The notes under the pieces: generated by a model
The model's input: only the letters and a program-made list of their open reading frames with translations
Told to the model about the DNA's origin: nothing
Database searches by the model: none
Program-made: the position numbers and the translations under genes
Part shown: one piece after another, positions 1 through 7,064 of the stretch
How the letters are laid out: each line of letters begins with the position of its first letter
Position numbering within the stretch: the first letter of the stretch is position 1
Assembly (NCBI GenBank): GCA_001786575.1
Contig: MFRW01000002.1
Location: 16,034-80,033 of the forward strand
Reading direction: 5' to 3'
DNA length: 64,000 nucleotides
DNA from: Candidatus Moranbacteria bacterium RIFCSPHIGHO2_01_FULL_55_24
GTDB taxonomy: Bacteria > Patescibacteria > Paceibacteria > Moranbacterales > UBA1568

Positions 1-1
1 G

Positions 2-1210
2 TTGCTCTCGCCGCTCTTCCTCGGCATGAGCGCCGTGTTCGGCGGCGTCCTCGTCTCCTTCAAGCGCTTCGCGGCGTATTCGCTCGCGCCTATCTTCTAC
101 AACCTCGGCATCATCTTCGGCGCCTGGTTCCTCGCGCCTTCCTTCGGTCCGATCGGGCTGGCGTGGGGAGTGGTCTTGGGAGCATTCCTCCATATGCTCA
201 TCCAGTACCCGGCCCTGAAGAGCGCCGGCTTCCGAGCCACTCTCGCGAGTCTCCGTATCTGGAAGGATGCTTCGGTGCGCCGGGTGATCACCCTCATGAT
301 CCCGCGATCGTTGAGCATGGGAGTGAGCCAGATAAGCCTGCTTGCGATGACGGCCTTCGCCTCGACGCTGGCATCCGGAAGCCTTGCGGCTTTCATCTTC
401 GCCAACAACATCCAGAGCGTGCCGCTCGGCCTTTTCGGCATCGCTTTTTCTCTGGCGGTCTTCCCTTCCTTGAGCCTCTTCGCAGCCGAAAAGAAGGGGA
501 AGGATTTCTTCGTCGTCCTCTCGGAGACCGCACGCCGCATCCTTTTCTTCGTCGTCCCGCTCTCGCTCGCGCTTATCATCTTCCGCGCCCAGTTCGTCCG
601 CGTGATCCTGGGGACCGGAAACTTCGACTGGGAAGACACCATCCTCACCTTCGAAATCCTGAAGTTCCTCTCGTTCTCGCTTTTCGCCCAGAGTCTCATC
701 CCGCTCTTCGCCCGCGCCTTCTTCGCGCTCCAGAATACCCGCACGCCGCTCTATGTGGCACTCGCGAGCGAGGCGCTCCATATCATGCTGATTCCTCTCC
801 TCCTCCCGTACTTCCAGGTGGAAGCGCTTGCGCTCTCCTTCTCGGTCGCGAGCGTGGTGAACGTAGCGCTGCTCTATGTCTTTCTCCGCCGCCATGCGAG
901 CTTCTGGCATGACCGAGCGTTCCTTCTGCCGGTCGCGAAGATCATCTTCGCTTCGCTCCTCGCCGGGGCCGTGGCGCAGCTGTCCAAGTCCGTCTTCGCC
1001 CTCACCACGAACGAGCTCGATACCTTCATCGAAGTCTTCCTCCAGCTCTTCATCGGCGTTACCATCGGCGGCACCGCCTACCTGCTCTTCGCTTACTGGC
1101 TCCGGATCGATGAGCTCCGCCTGGTGAAGCGTTTCGTCGTTTACAAGATCTTCCGCCAGCCGGAAACCGCGACCCTCGCCGGAGACCATCCCGAGCGCGG
1201 CGAATGGTAA
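2..1210 (+). CDS. murJ: MurJ lipid II flippase, C-terminal part (partial at window edge)
   Basis: This is the C-terminal ~400 residues of a MurJ/MviN-family polytopic protein, which moves lipid II across the cytoplasmic membrane for peptidoglycan synthesis. The open frame runs to the left edge, so the apparent start is not real. Full MurJ proteins have about 500-550 residues, so roughly the first 100-150 are missing. About ten hydrophobic segments are visible, with the family-typical motif QNTRTP in the second half (codons near 733-750), which matches the MurJ 'Q(D/N)TRTP' signature. It stops 57 bases before lepA on the same strand. The C-terminal tail is short and charged. Family assignment is firm; orthology to MurJ rather than a Wzx-like exporter rests on this motif and on the housekeeping context. 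Confidence 0.88.
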   Translation: MLSPLFLGMSAVFGGVLVSFKRFAAYSLAPIFYNLGIIFGAWFLAPSFGPIGLAWGVVLGAFLHMLIQYPALKSAGFRATLASLRIWKDASVRRVITLMIPRSLSMGVSQISLLAMTAFASTLASGSLAAFIFANNIQSVPLGLFGIAFSLAVFPSLSLFAAEKKGKDFFVVLSETARRILFFVVPLSLALIIFRAQFVRVILGTGNFDWEDTILTFEILKFLSFSLFAQSLIPLFARAFFALQNTRTPLYVALASEALHIMLIPLLLPYFQVEALALSFSVASVVNVALLYVFLRRHASFWHDRAFLLPVAKIIFASLLAGAVAQLSKSVFALTTNELDTFIEVFLQLFIGVTIGGTAYLLFAYWLRIDELRLVKRFVVYKIFRQPETATLAGDHPERGEW

Positions 1211-1267
1211 GGAACCCTTGCCACTCGCGACTCTATCCATTACCGTAGAGAGAATACTCTTTTTCCT

Positions 1268-3076
1268 ATGCGCCAATCCCATATACGCAACTTCTGCATC
1301 ATCGCCCATATCGATCACGGCAAATCCACGCTGGCTGATCGCCTGTTAGAGCTGACCAAAACGGTCGAGCAGCGCAAGATGAAAGAGCAGCTCCTCGATC
1401 AGATGGATCTCGAGCGGGAACGCGGCATCACGATCAAGCTCCAGCCGGTCCAGATGCACTATGCGTACCAGGGCGAGGAGTACCTGCTGAACCTGATCGA
1501 TACCCCGGGCCATGTGGATTTCCACTACGAAGTGTCGCGTTCCTTGGCGGCCGTCGAAGGCGCGATCCTCCTGGTAGATGCCACGAAAGGCGTGCAGGCC
1601 CAGACGCTCGCCAATCTCTACCTGGCCATCGAGCAGGGACTCGAAGTCGTCCCGGTAGTGAACAAAGTCGACCTGCCGAATGCCGAAGTAGAGAAGACCA
1701 AGAAGGAGATCATGCATATCTTAGGCTGTACCGAAGACGCTATCCTCGAGGCTTCCGGCAAGACCGGTCTCGGCGTCGAGGCGGTGCTAAAGCGTGTCAT
1801 CGAACGCGTACCCGCCCCCGAAGGCGATGAGGCAGCGCCGCTCCGCGCTCTTATTTTCGATTCTGTTTACGATACCTACAAAGGCGTAGTGGCCTATGTG
1901 AAGGTGGTGGACGGTAGCGTGAAGCGGGACGACGTCCTCTATATGCTCGCTACCGACAAGGAAAGCGTGACCGTAGAGGTCGGCTGCTTCAAACCGAAAA
2001 TGCTTGCGACGCCCAAGCTTCTGGCGGGGGATATCGGATACATCGCCACCGGCCTCAAGGACGTGTCGCACTGCCGGGTGGGGGATACTATCACCTGGAA
2101 GACGACCGACCGCGAGAAGGATATGAGCACGATCGCTCTTCCCGGTTACCGCGAGATCAAACCGGCCGTCTACGCGAGCTTCTACCCGCTGGACGGAGAC
2201 GAGTATACGATGATGCGGGATGCTCTGGATAAGCTGAAGCTCAATGATGCCGCTTTCGTGTTCGAGCCGGAGTCGAACCAAGCCTTGGGACGAGGCTTCC
2301 GCTGCGGCTTCCTGGGACTCCTCCACCTCGAGATCATCCAGGCCCGCTTGGAGCGCGAGTTCGGCATCATGCCGACCATCACTACTCCCTCGGTGGTCTA
2401 CGAGCTCCAGATGAGGGGCGTTCCCGGACGCACCCCGCTCTATTCGCCTTCCGATATGCCCGACCTGGCCGGAATCGAGAAGATTTACGAGCCGTACGTA
2501 GCGCTTTCCCTGGTAGTCCCGAGCGAATATCTGGGGAACGTCATGAGTCTGATGCAGACAATACGGGCCGAATACAAGAATACCGAGTACATCGATGCGG
2601 GCCGCGTCTACCTCTCTTTCGAGGCGCCGCTCATGGACGTGATCGTCAATTTCCACGACGACCTGAAAAGCGTCTCTTCCGGCTATGCCTCCATGAACTA
2701 CGAGCCGATCGGCTACCGCGAAAGCGACGTCGTGAAGCTCGACATCATGGTAGCGGGAGACAAGATAGATGCTTTCGCCCGCATGATTCCCAGAGGGAAC
2801 GCCCATACGGAAGGCAAGCGAGTCGTGGAAAAATTGAAAGAAGTCATCCCGCGCCAGAACTTCGCCATCGCGATCCAGGCGGTTATCGGCGGAAAAATAA
2901 TCGCCCGCGAGACGATCTCGGCCTTCCGCAAGGACGTGACGTCGAAACTGTACGGGGGAGACTTCTCCCGCAAGAAGAAGCTTCTGGAAAAACAGAAGAA
3001 GGGCAAGAAGAAGATGCGTGACATCGGCAAGGTGTCTATCCCATCCCAGGCATTCCTCGCGGTGCTCCGCAAGTAG
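1268..3076 (+). CDS. lepA: Elongation factor 4 (LepA) GTPase
   Basis: LepA/EF4 is a ribosome-associated translational GTPase. The 602-residue length is normal for the family. The N-terminal G domain shows the P-loop as AHIDHGKST (about residues 13-21), the G2 region RERGIT, the G3 motif DTPGH and the G4 motif NKVD. The rest follows LepA order: EF-G domain II-like and III-like parts, domain V and the LepA-specific C-terminal domain ending in a Lys-rich stretch (KKKLLEKQKKGKKKMR). The start codon is preceded by a pyrimidine-rich run with no Shine-Dalgarno, as in many genes here. It is followed by a convergent small gene on the other strand (3157-3294), with a hairpin between them. Confidence 0.98.
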   Translation: MRQSHIRNFCIIAHIDHGKSTLADRLLELTKTVEQRKMKEQLLDQMDLERERGITIKLQPVQMHYAYQGEEYLLNLIDTPGHVDFHYEVSRSLAAVEGAILLVDATKGVQAQTLANLYLAIEQGLEVVPVVNKVDLPNAEVEKTKKEIMHILGCTEDAILEASGKTGLGVEAVLKRVIERVPAPEGDEAAPLRALIFDSVYDTYKGVVAYVKVVDGSVKRDDVLYMLATDKESVTVEVGCFKPKMLATPKLLAGDIGYIATGLKDVSHCRVGDTITWKTTDREKDMSTIALPGYREIKPAVYASFYPLDGDEYTMMRDALDKLKLNDAAFVFEPESNQALGRGFRCGFLGLLHLEIIQARLEREFGIMPTITTPSVVYELQMRGVPGRTPLYSPSDMPDLAGIEKIYEPYVALSLVVPSEYLGNVMSLMQTIRAEYKNTEYIDAGRVYLSFEAPLMDVIVNFHDDLKSVSSGYASMNYEPIGYRESDVVKLDIMVAGDKIDAFARMIPRGNAHTEGKRVVEKLKEVIPRQNFAIAIQAVIGGKIIARETISAFRKDVTSKLYGGDFSRKKKLLEKQKKGKKKMRDIGKVSIPSQAFLAVLRK

Positions 3077-3097
3077 CTTGGCCTATATAACGCAGGA

Positions 3098-3135
3098 AAG
3101 AAAAAAGCCCCGTACACGGTTGTGTAGGGGGCTTT
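3098..3135 (-). terminator. Intrinsic terminator of the 45-codon minus-strand gene
   Basis: Arms at 3104-3117 and 3122-3135 pair with one mismatch around a 4-base loop. Read on the minus strand the stem ends in GGGGC followed by TTTTTT, a strong rho-independent signal. On the plus strand the stem is followed only by TTTATG, so lepA may use it weakly. Confidence 0.85.
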
Positions 3136-3156
3136 ATGTGGTGTGGCGCTTTATGC

Positions 3157-3294
3157 TTACCGCGGTTCGCTGTAGTCGGAGCAGTCCTCGGACGGGTCAG
3201 ACTGTTTCGCGGCCTGCCGGAGCGCGGCGGCGAGGGCGGTAACGGCGGCTGTCGAAATGACCAGCAGCAAGGCCTTTTTATGAGCGAGTGACAT
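3157..3294 (-). CDS. Small membrane or exported peptide, 45 residues, unknown function
   Basis: This short frame reads ATG to TAA in 46 codons. The peptide starts MSLAHKK, continues with a hydrophobic, Ala/Leu-rich segment (about residues 8-26, ALLLVISTAAVTALAAAL) and ends with a polar acidic tail containing one Cys (SDPSEDCSDYSEPR). That is the shape of a signal peptide or a single membrane anchor with a small soluble tail. Support comes from its surroundings rather than homology: a purine-rich SD (GGAGAAAG) about 4 bases upstream of ATG, a perfect -35/-10 promoter at 3334-3362 and a strong terminator at 3098-3135. Together these define a compact unit of about 230 bases. A regulatory RNA that only looks coding is the main alternative. 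I do not recognise the family. Confidence 0.65.
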   Translation of the reverse strand: MSLAHKKALLLVISTAAVTALAAALRQAAKQSDPSEDCSDYSEPR

Positions 3295-3333
3295 CTTCTT
3301 TCTCCCTGGGCAAGAACTGGATTTCTATCTATC

Positions 3334-3362
3334 ATTATACACCTAATAGGTGCATTTGTCAA
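3334..3362 (-). promoter_or_regulatory. Consensus sigma-70-type promoter of the small minus-strand gene
   Basis: On the minus strand TTGACA (3362-3357) and TATAAT (3339-3334) are separated by exactly 17 bases. Both hexamers are perfect. The expected start of transcription is near 3327, about 33 bases before the ATG of the small gene. Confidence 0.9.
3340..3352. promoter_or_regulatory. Palindromic candidate operator in the promoter spacer
   Basis: CACCTA and TAGGTG form a perfect inverted repeat around one central base, exactly inside the -35/-10 spacer. The half-site AATAGGTG occurs again at 3361-3368, between this promoter and the trxA promoter. This looks like a repressor site, but the regulator is unknown. 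Confidence 0.5.
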
Positions 3363-3410
3363 TAGGTGAGAGGTCGCTTTGTTTTCGGCTTTTTCTTCTT
3401 TATTTTTCTT

Positions 3411-3419
3411 TGCTATACT
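3411..3419 (+). promoter_or_regulatory. Extended -10 promoter upstream of trxA
   Basis: TGC-TATACT is an extended -10 element. No good -35 lies 17 bases upstream, only a T-rich stretch. The predicted start of transcription is about 25 bases before the trxA start. Confidence 0.6.
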
Positions 3420-3449
3420 GAATCCATAATACTAAAAGATACAGAGGTT

Positions 3450-3761
3450 ATGGCCATGCAATTTACCGACGCAAATTTCGAGCAGGAAGTGCTCAAGAGC
3501 GATAAGCCTGTTTTTGTGGATTTCTGGGCGCCGTGGTGCGGTCCGTGCCTGATCTTGGGTCCGATCGTCGAGGAATTGGCGCAGGAAGTGACGAATGTGA
3601 AGATCGGGAAGCTGAACGTCGATGAGAACGCGGCGACGGCTTCTGCGTACGGCATCATGTCTATCCCGACCATGAAAGTCTTCAAGGGCGGGCAGGTAGT
3701 GAAGGAATTCGTCGGCGTGCAGTCCAAGGAGACGCTCAAAAACGAACTCGCATCCCTCTAA
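3450..3761 (+). CDS. trxA: Thioredoxin
   Basis: Thioredoxin is a cytoplasmic dithiol reductant for ribonucleotide reductase, peroxidases and other proteins. The 103-residue product is a single thioredoxin domain with the active site WCGPC (Cys30 and Cys33) and the cis-proline loop MSIPT. The ATG at 3450 gives the normal family length and has AGAGG three bases upstream; a second ATG two codons later is possible. The open frame extends upstream to 3366, but that would put the extended -10 element inside the gene and add a non-thioredoxin tail. It stands between a divergent small gene and yjbQ. Confidence 0.96.
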   Translation: MAMQFTDANFEQEVLKSDKPVFVDFWAPWCGPCLILGPIVEELAQEVTNVKIGKLNVDENAATASAYGIMSIPTMKVFKGGQVVKEFVGVQSKETLKNELASL

Positions 3762-3790
3762 GGGAGAAACTTAAATATTGAGGAGGCAAT

Positions 3791-4231
3791 ATGAAAATCT
3801 ATAAAGAGCGCATCGATCTGGAGTCGAAGACCCAGATCGAATTCCTGGACATCACCGCGCAGGTTCAGGAAATCATCGACCGCGCCGGCGTGCGCGAGGG
3901 CCAGGTGCTCGTCTATGTGCCCCATACCACTATGGGCGTGGCGATCAACCACAATGAATCCATGCTGCTCCAGGATTTCATGCGCATCCTCTACAAGATC
4001 GTTCCGGTGGACGACCAGTATTCTCACGATCTTTTCGAACTGCGCCGCGAGTCCGGCTCTGACGGCCGGAGCAACGGCCACTCGCACTGCAAAGCGATCC
4101 TTCTCGGAAACAGCGAGACCATCCCGATCGAGCGCGGCAAGCTGGTCCTGACCGAGCGCCAGAATATCTTCGCGGTAGAGTTCGACGGCGCCCGGAAGCG
4201 CGACGTCGTCATCCAGGTAATCGGCCTGTAA
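3791..4231 (+). CDS. YjbQ/UPF0047 family protein
   Basis: The 146-residue protein covers the whole UPF0047 (YjbQ) domain. Characteristic parts are the histidine motif VPHTTMGVAINHNE in the first half, NGHSHCKA in the middle and the C-terminal signature RQNIFAVEFDGARKRDV. The conserved histidines are thought to bind phosphate or metal. E. coli YjbQ has a reported side activity as a thiamine-phosphate synthase, but the physiological role of the family is not settled. This gene has one of the few strong Shine-Dalgarno sequences in the window (GAGGAGG about 5 bases before ATG at 3791). It lies 29 bases after trxA and 14 bases before pcm, probably co-transcribed with both. Confidence 0.9.
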   Translation: MKIYKERIDLESKTQIEFLDITAQVQEIIDRAGVREGQVLVYVPHTTMGVAINHNESMLLQDFMRILYKIVPVDDQYSHDLFELRRESGSDGRSNGHSHCKAILLGNSETIPIERGKLVLTERQNIFAVEFDGARKRDVVIQVIGL

Positions 4232-4245
4232 CAGTTCTCCGGTCT

Positions 4246-4872
4246 ATGGGAAAGAACTTGGCAGATTCCCTCGCTCGTGACGGCTACCTGAAAAGCGAGC
4301 GTCTCGCGGAAGCGTTCCGTCACATTGCGCGGGACCGATTCGTTTCGGAGGAGTTCGGGCGGCAGGCAGCCGCGGATATGCCGCTTCCCATCGGCCACGG
4401 CCAGACCATCAGCCAGCCGGCAACGGTGGCGATGATGCTCGAGCTTCTGGATGTCCGCGAGGGACAGCATGTCCTGGACGTCGGAAGCGGATCCGGCTGG
4501 ACGAGTGCGCTTCTGGGGCACTTGGTCGGCCCGCATGGCCGCGTCGTGGCGATCGAGCGCCTGCCGGAGCTCTTCGAGGCAGGCCGGAAGAACATCGAGA
4601 AATTCCAGCTCTTGAGTTCCGGCATCGTGGACTGTATCTTAGGAGATGGAGCCCGGGGCTATCCCGAAGCGGCGCCGTATGACCGGATCCTCGTCTCGGC
4701 AGCAGCCGAGGAAGTGCCCGAGGCTCTCAAGGCAGAACTCAAAACAGGCGGGAAAATGGTCATCCCGATACGGAATAGCTTGACGCTTATCGAGAAAAGG
4801 GGAGAGAATGAATTCTTCCAGGAAGAACACTCCGGATTTTCCTTCGTCCCGCTGATAGAAAAAACATCTTAA
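4246..4872 (+). CDS. pcm: Protein-L-isoaspartate O-methyltransferase
   Basis: Pcm methylates L-isoaspartyl residues in aged proteins using S-adenosylmethionine, starting their repair. The 208 residues match family length. Visible features are the family motif before the SAM site (GHGQTISQPATVAMML), the SAM-binding glycine loop LDVGSGSGWTSALL (about residues 79-92), and the later segments YDRILVSAAAEEVP and LKTGGKMVIPI. No Shine-Dalgarno precedes the ATG, which sits in the TCTATG context common here. It follows yjbQ by 14 bases and precedes mltG by 11. Confidence 0.95.
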   Translation: MGKNLADSLARDGYLKSERLAEAFRHIARDRFVSEEFGRQAAADMPLPIGHGQTISQPATVAMMLELLDVREGQHVLDVGSGSGWTSALLGHLVGPHGRVVAIERLPELFEAGRKNIEKFQLLSSGIVDCILGDGARGYPEAAPYDRILVSAAAEEVPEALKAELKTGGKMVIPIRNSLTLIEKRGENEFFQEEHSGFSFVPLIEKTS

Positions 4873-4883
4873 ACTCAAAGCTT

Positions 4884-5897
4884 GTGCGCATTTTTCTCTT
4901 CATCAGTCTTTTCATCACCTTGGCCGCTTGCGGCATCGTCGGCCTGGTATCGTATCAGGCAGCATATAGCCATGGTTCCGTCCGCGAGGAGCGCTCTTTC
5001 TCGGTGCTTCCGGGCGAGCGCGTGCTTGCGCTCGGGGAGCGACTGGAGACCGAAGGCCTGATCGTCTCGCGCTATGCCTTCGCTTGGGAAATCGTCAAAG
5101 AGAAGAAGACGGCCTCGCTCATCGCCGGCGAATACCTCTTGAGCGGAACGGAAACGATCCAGGAAATCGTCCACAAACTGACGTCCGGAGAGACGGTGTC
5201 GCGCGATATCAAGGTGACGTTCCCGGAAGGCTGGACGATCGACATGATGGCGGAACGCCTGACCAAGAACGGCCTTCCCGGAGATGCTTTCAGGACGATG
5301 GCGAGGAAGCCGGATCCGAACCTGCGCCAGGAATACGCATTCCTTTCCGGTCTTCCGGCAGGCGCGACGCTCGAGGGATATCTCTTCCCCGATACGTACC
5401 GTTTCGCTCCCGATGCGACCGCCGATACCATCATCCAGGCGATGCTCGGAAACTTCGGCAAGCGCGTGAATACCGAACTGCGGGAAGCGGCGCGTGCCAA
5501 AGGGAAATCGCTCTTCGAGATCGTGACGCTCGCGAGCATCGTGGAGGAAGAGGGTCGGAGCGACCGCGACCGGGGGATGATCAGCGATATCTTCTGGAAA
5601 CGTCTGGCTATCGGCCAGCCGCTCCAGAGCGATGCTACGGTCAACTACGTGCTCGGCACCTATAAGGACCAGCCGACGCTTGCGGATCTCGAGAGCGACT
5701 CGCCCTACAACACCTACAAGCATGCCGGCCTGCCGCCGGGACCGATCAGCAATCCGGGTCTCGTTTCTCTCCGCGCTGCGATTTTCCCGATCGATAATCC
5801 TTACTACTACTTCTTAAATAATATCGAGACGCGCGAAACGGTGTTTTCGAAGACCTTCGAAGAACACGTCGCCAACCGCGCCGCCCACGGACTCTAA
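4884..5897 (+). CDS. mltG: Endolytic peptidoglycan transglycosylase MltG (YceG family)
   Basis: MltG cleaves nascent glycan strands and is proposed to terminate their elongation. The 337-residue protein has an N-terminal membrane anchor (about residues 3-24), a LysM-like region and the YceG catalytic domain. Diagnostic motifs are LEGYLFPDTY, ASIVEEEGR (catalytic glutamate near residue 220), LQSDATVNY and SPYNTYKHAGLPPGPISNPG. The start is GTG at 4884; no upstream ATG gives a better anchor. It follows pcm closely and is followed by an unknown membrane protein. Confidence 0.95.
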   Translation: MRIFLFISLFITLAACGIVGLVSYQAAYSHGSVREERSFSVLPGERVLALGERLETEGLIVSRYAFAWEIVKEKKTASLIAGEYLLSGTETIQEIVHKLTSGETVSRDIKVTFPEGWTIDMMAERLTKNGLPGDAFRTMARKPDPNLRQEYAFLSGLPAGATLEGYLFPDTYRFAPDATADTIIQAMLGNFGKRVNTELREAARAKGKSLFEIVTLASIVEEEGRSDRDRGMISDIFWKRLAIGQPLQSDATVNYVLGTYKDQPTLADLESDSPYNTYKHAGLPPGPISNPGLVSLRAAIFPIDNPYYYFLNNIETRETVFSKTFEEHVANRAAHGL

Positions 5898-5915
5898 GAT
5901 TCTCTGCTTCTCCCT

Positions 5916-6995
5916 ATGCAGAATATCCTCACAGAACGCATCGGCATCGCCTCGCTCTTCTTGCTGGCCGTCTTCTCATTTTTCGGCTGGTATGCTTTTT
6001 TCAACGACACGATCACTTCGTATGTGGGCGGGACGATCTCGATGCTCCTCGGCTTCTCGTTTGCGGGGATCTTCTTCTTCATCGGAGCGATCCTCTGGCA
6101 GAACCGCCTGGAGATGCTTCTGGGAGGCCTCTTGCCTTTCGTGCCGCTCCTTCTCTTCACGCAAGTCTGGTACGTCGCTTTGGCGGTATGCATCGCGTTT
6201 CTGGTGACGCTCGTTTCTATCCACTTCATCCACGCGGAAAAGCACGAGCGCATCCGCTTCCAGTTCTTCAAGGTGACCGAGGCCGGCCAATTCTTCTTCA
6301 TCATGAGTCTCTCCTTAGTGATCGCGACTGCATACTTCTCGCGCATCGAGCACGCCTCTTGGGAGGAACTGGTTCCGCGCTTCCGCTTGGGGGAAAGCAC
6401 CGCCAATATCATCCTGAAGACAGCCTCCTATTGGCAGCCGGAGCTCGGGCAGCTCCAGACCAGCCAGACGAGCGTCGATGAGTATCTCATCCGTTTGAGC
6501 GAAGAGAAAACTCTGCCGGCAGAGCCGCTCCCAGGGGAGCAGCCCGGGGGAGCTTCAGAGACATTCGGGGTCGAGTTTTCACTAGTGCCGGGAATCGAAG
6601 AACGCTTGCGCCAGGCCGGAATCAGCTTCGAGGACATAGCGGCATCGCCTGCCATACGCGACTACTATCTCCAGGCCGGCCGTCTCCAGCTAAGCGAGCT
6701 TGCCGGCCGCGAAGTGCGGGGGAGCGACCCGATCACGCTCGTTTTTTCCGAAGTCATCCAGAGCCGGCTCATCGAGACCTTCAACGGGACCGACCGCATC
6801 AACCGGCTGCCGGTGCGGGCCATACCGTTCGCGCTCGCCGTCATCCTCTTCCTCACGCTTCTGCCGCTCGGTTCCTTCCTCGGCTACTTCTGGCGGGCTT
6901 TCGGGTACATCGTTTTCCTTTTCCTCTTGAAGACCGAACAGCTGGAAATCGTGGAGCACTTAGACGAAGTGGAGGAGCTGGAGGTCACTGATTAG
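5916..6995 (+). CDS. Multi-pass membrane protein of unknown function
   Basis: I do not recognise this 359-residue protein. It has about five hydrophobic segments in the first 142 residues (roughly 11-29, 38-60, 67-84, 86-105, 126-142), a soluble middle of about 155 residues with a Pro/Gly-rich stretch near 205-215, and two more membrane segments near 302-341 followed by an acidic tail (EHLDEVEELEVTD). No catalytic motif stands out. The start has no Shine-Dalgarno and lies 18 bases after mltG, so it is probably in that operon. Its TAG stop lies inside the CIRCE operator of dnaJ, so its last codon is fixed by the regulatory site. A role in the cell envelope is possible from the neighbour mltG but not shown. 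Confidence 0.85.
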   Translation: MQNILTERIGIASLFLLAVFSFFGWYAFFNDTITSYVGGTISMLLGFSFAGIFFFIGAILWQNRLEMLLGGLLPFVPLLLFTQVWYVALAVCIAFLVTLVSIHFIHAEKHERIRFQFFKVTEAGQFFFIMSLSLVIATAYFSRIEHASWEELVPRFRLGESTANIILKTASYWQPELGQLQTSQTSVDEYLIRLSEEKTLPAEPLPGEQPGGASETFGVEFSLVPGIEERLRQAGISFEDIAASPAIRDYYLQAGRLQLSELAGREVRGSDPITLVFSEVIQSRLIETFNGTDRINRLPVRAIPFALAVILFLTLLPLGSFLGYFWRAFGYIVFLFLLKTEQLEIVEHLDEVEELEVTD

Positions 6996-7018
6996 CACTC
7001 AAATAGAGAGATTGCTAA
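6992..7018. promoter_or_regulatory. CIRCE operator (HrcA binding site) for dnaJ
   Basis: TTAGCACTC, nine bases, then GATTGCTAA. The known CIRCE element is TTAGCACTC-N9-GAGTGCTAA, so the left arm is perfect, the spacing exact and the right arm has one mismatch. The left arm covers the stop codon of the preceding gene and the right arm covers the -35 region of the dnaJ promoter, as expected for repression by HrcA. HrcA itself is not in the window. Confidence 0.9.
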
Positions 7019-7040
7019 TCCTTTTCTATTCCGTTATACT
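7012..7040 (+). promoter_or_regulatory. dnaJ promoter
   Basis: TTGCTA (7012-7017), 17 bases, TATACT (7035-7040). The -35 lies within the right arm of the CIRCE element. Transcription would start near 7047, leaving a leader of about 18 bases without a Shine-Dalgarno. Confidence 0.75.
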
Positions 7041-7064
7041 GGAGTCAATTAGACTCTTTTTTCT

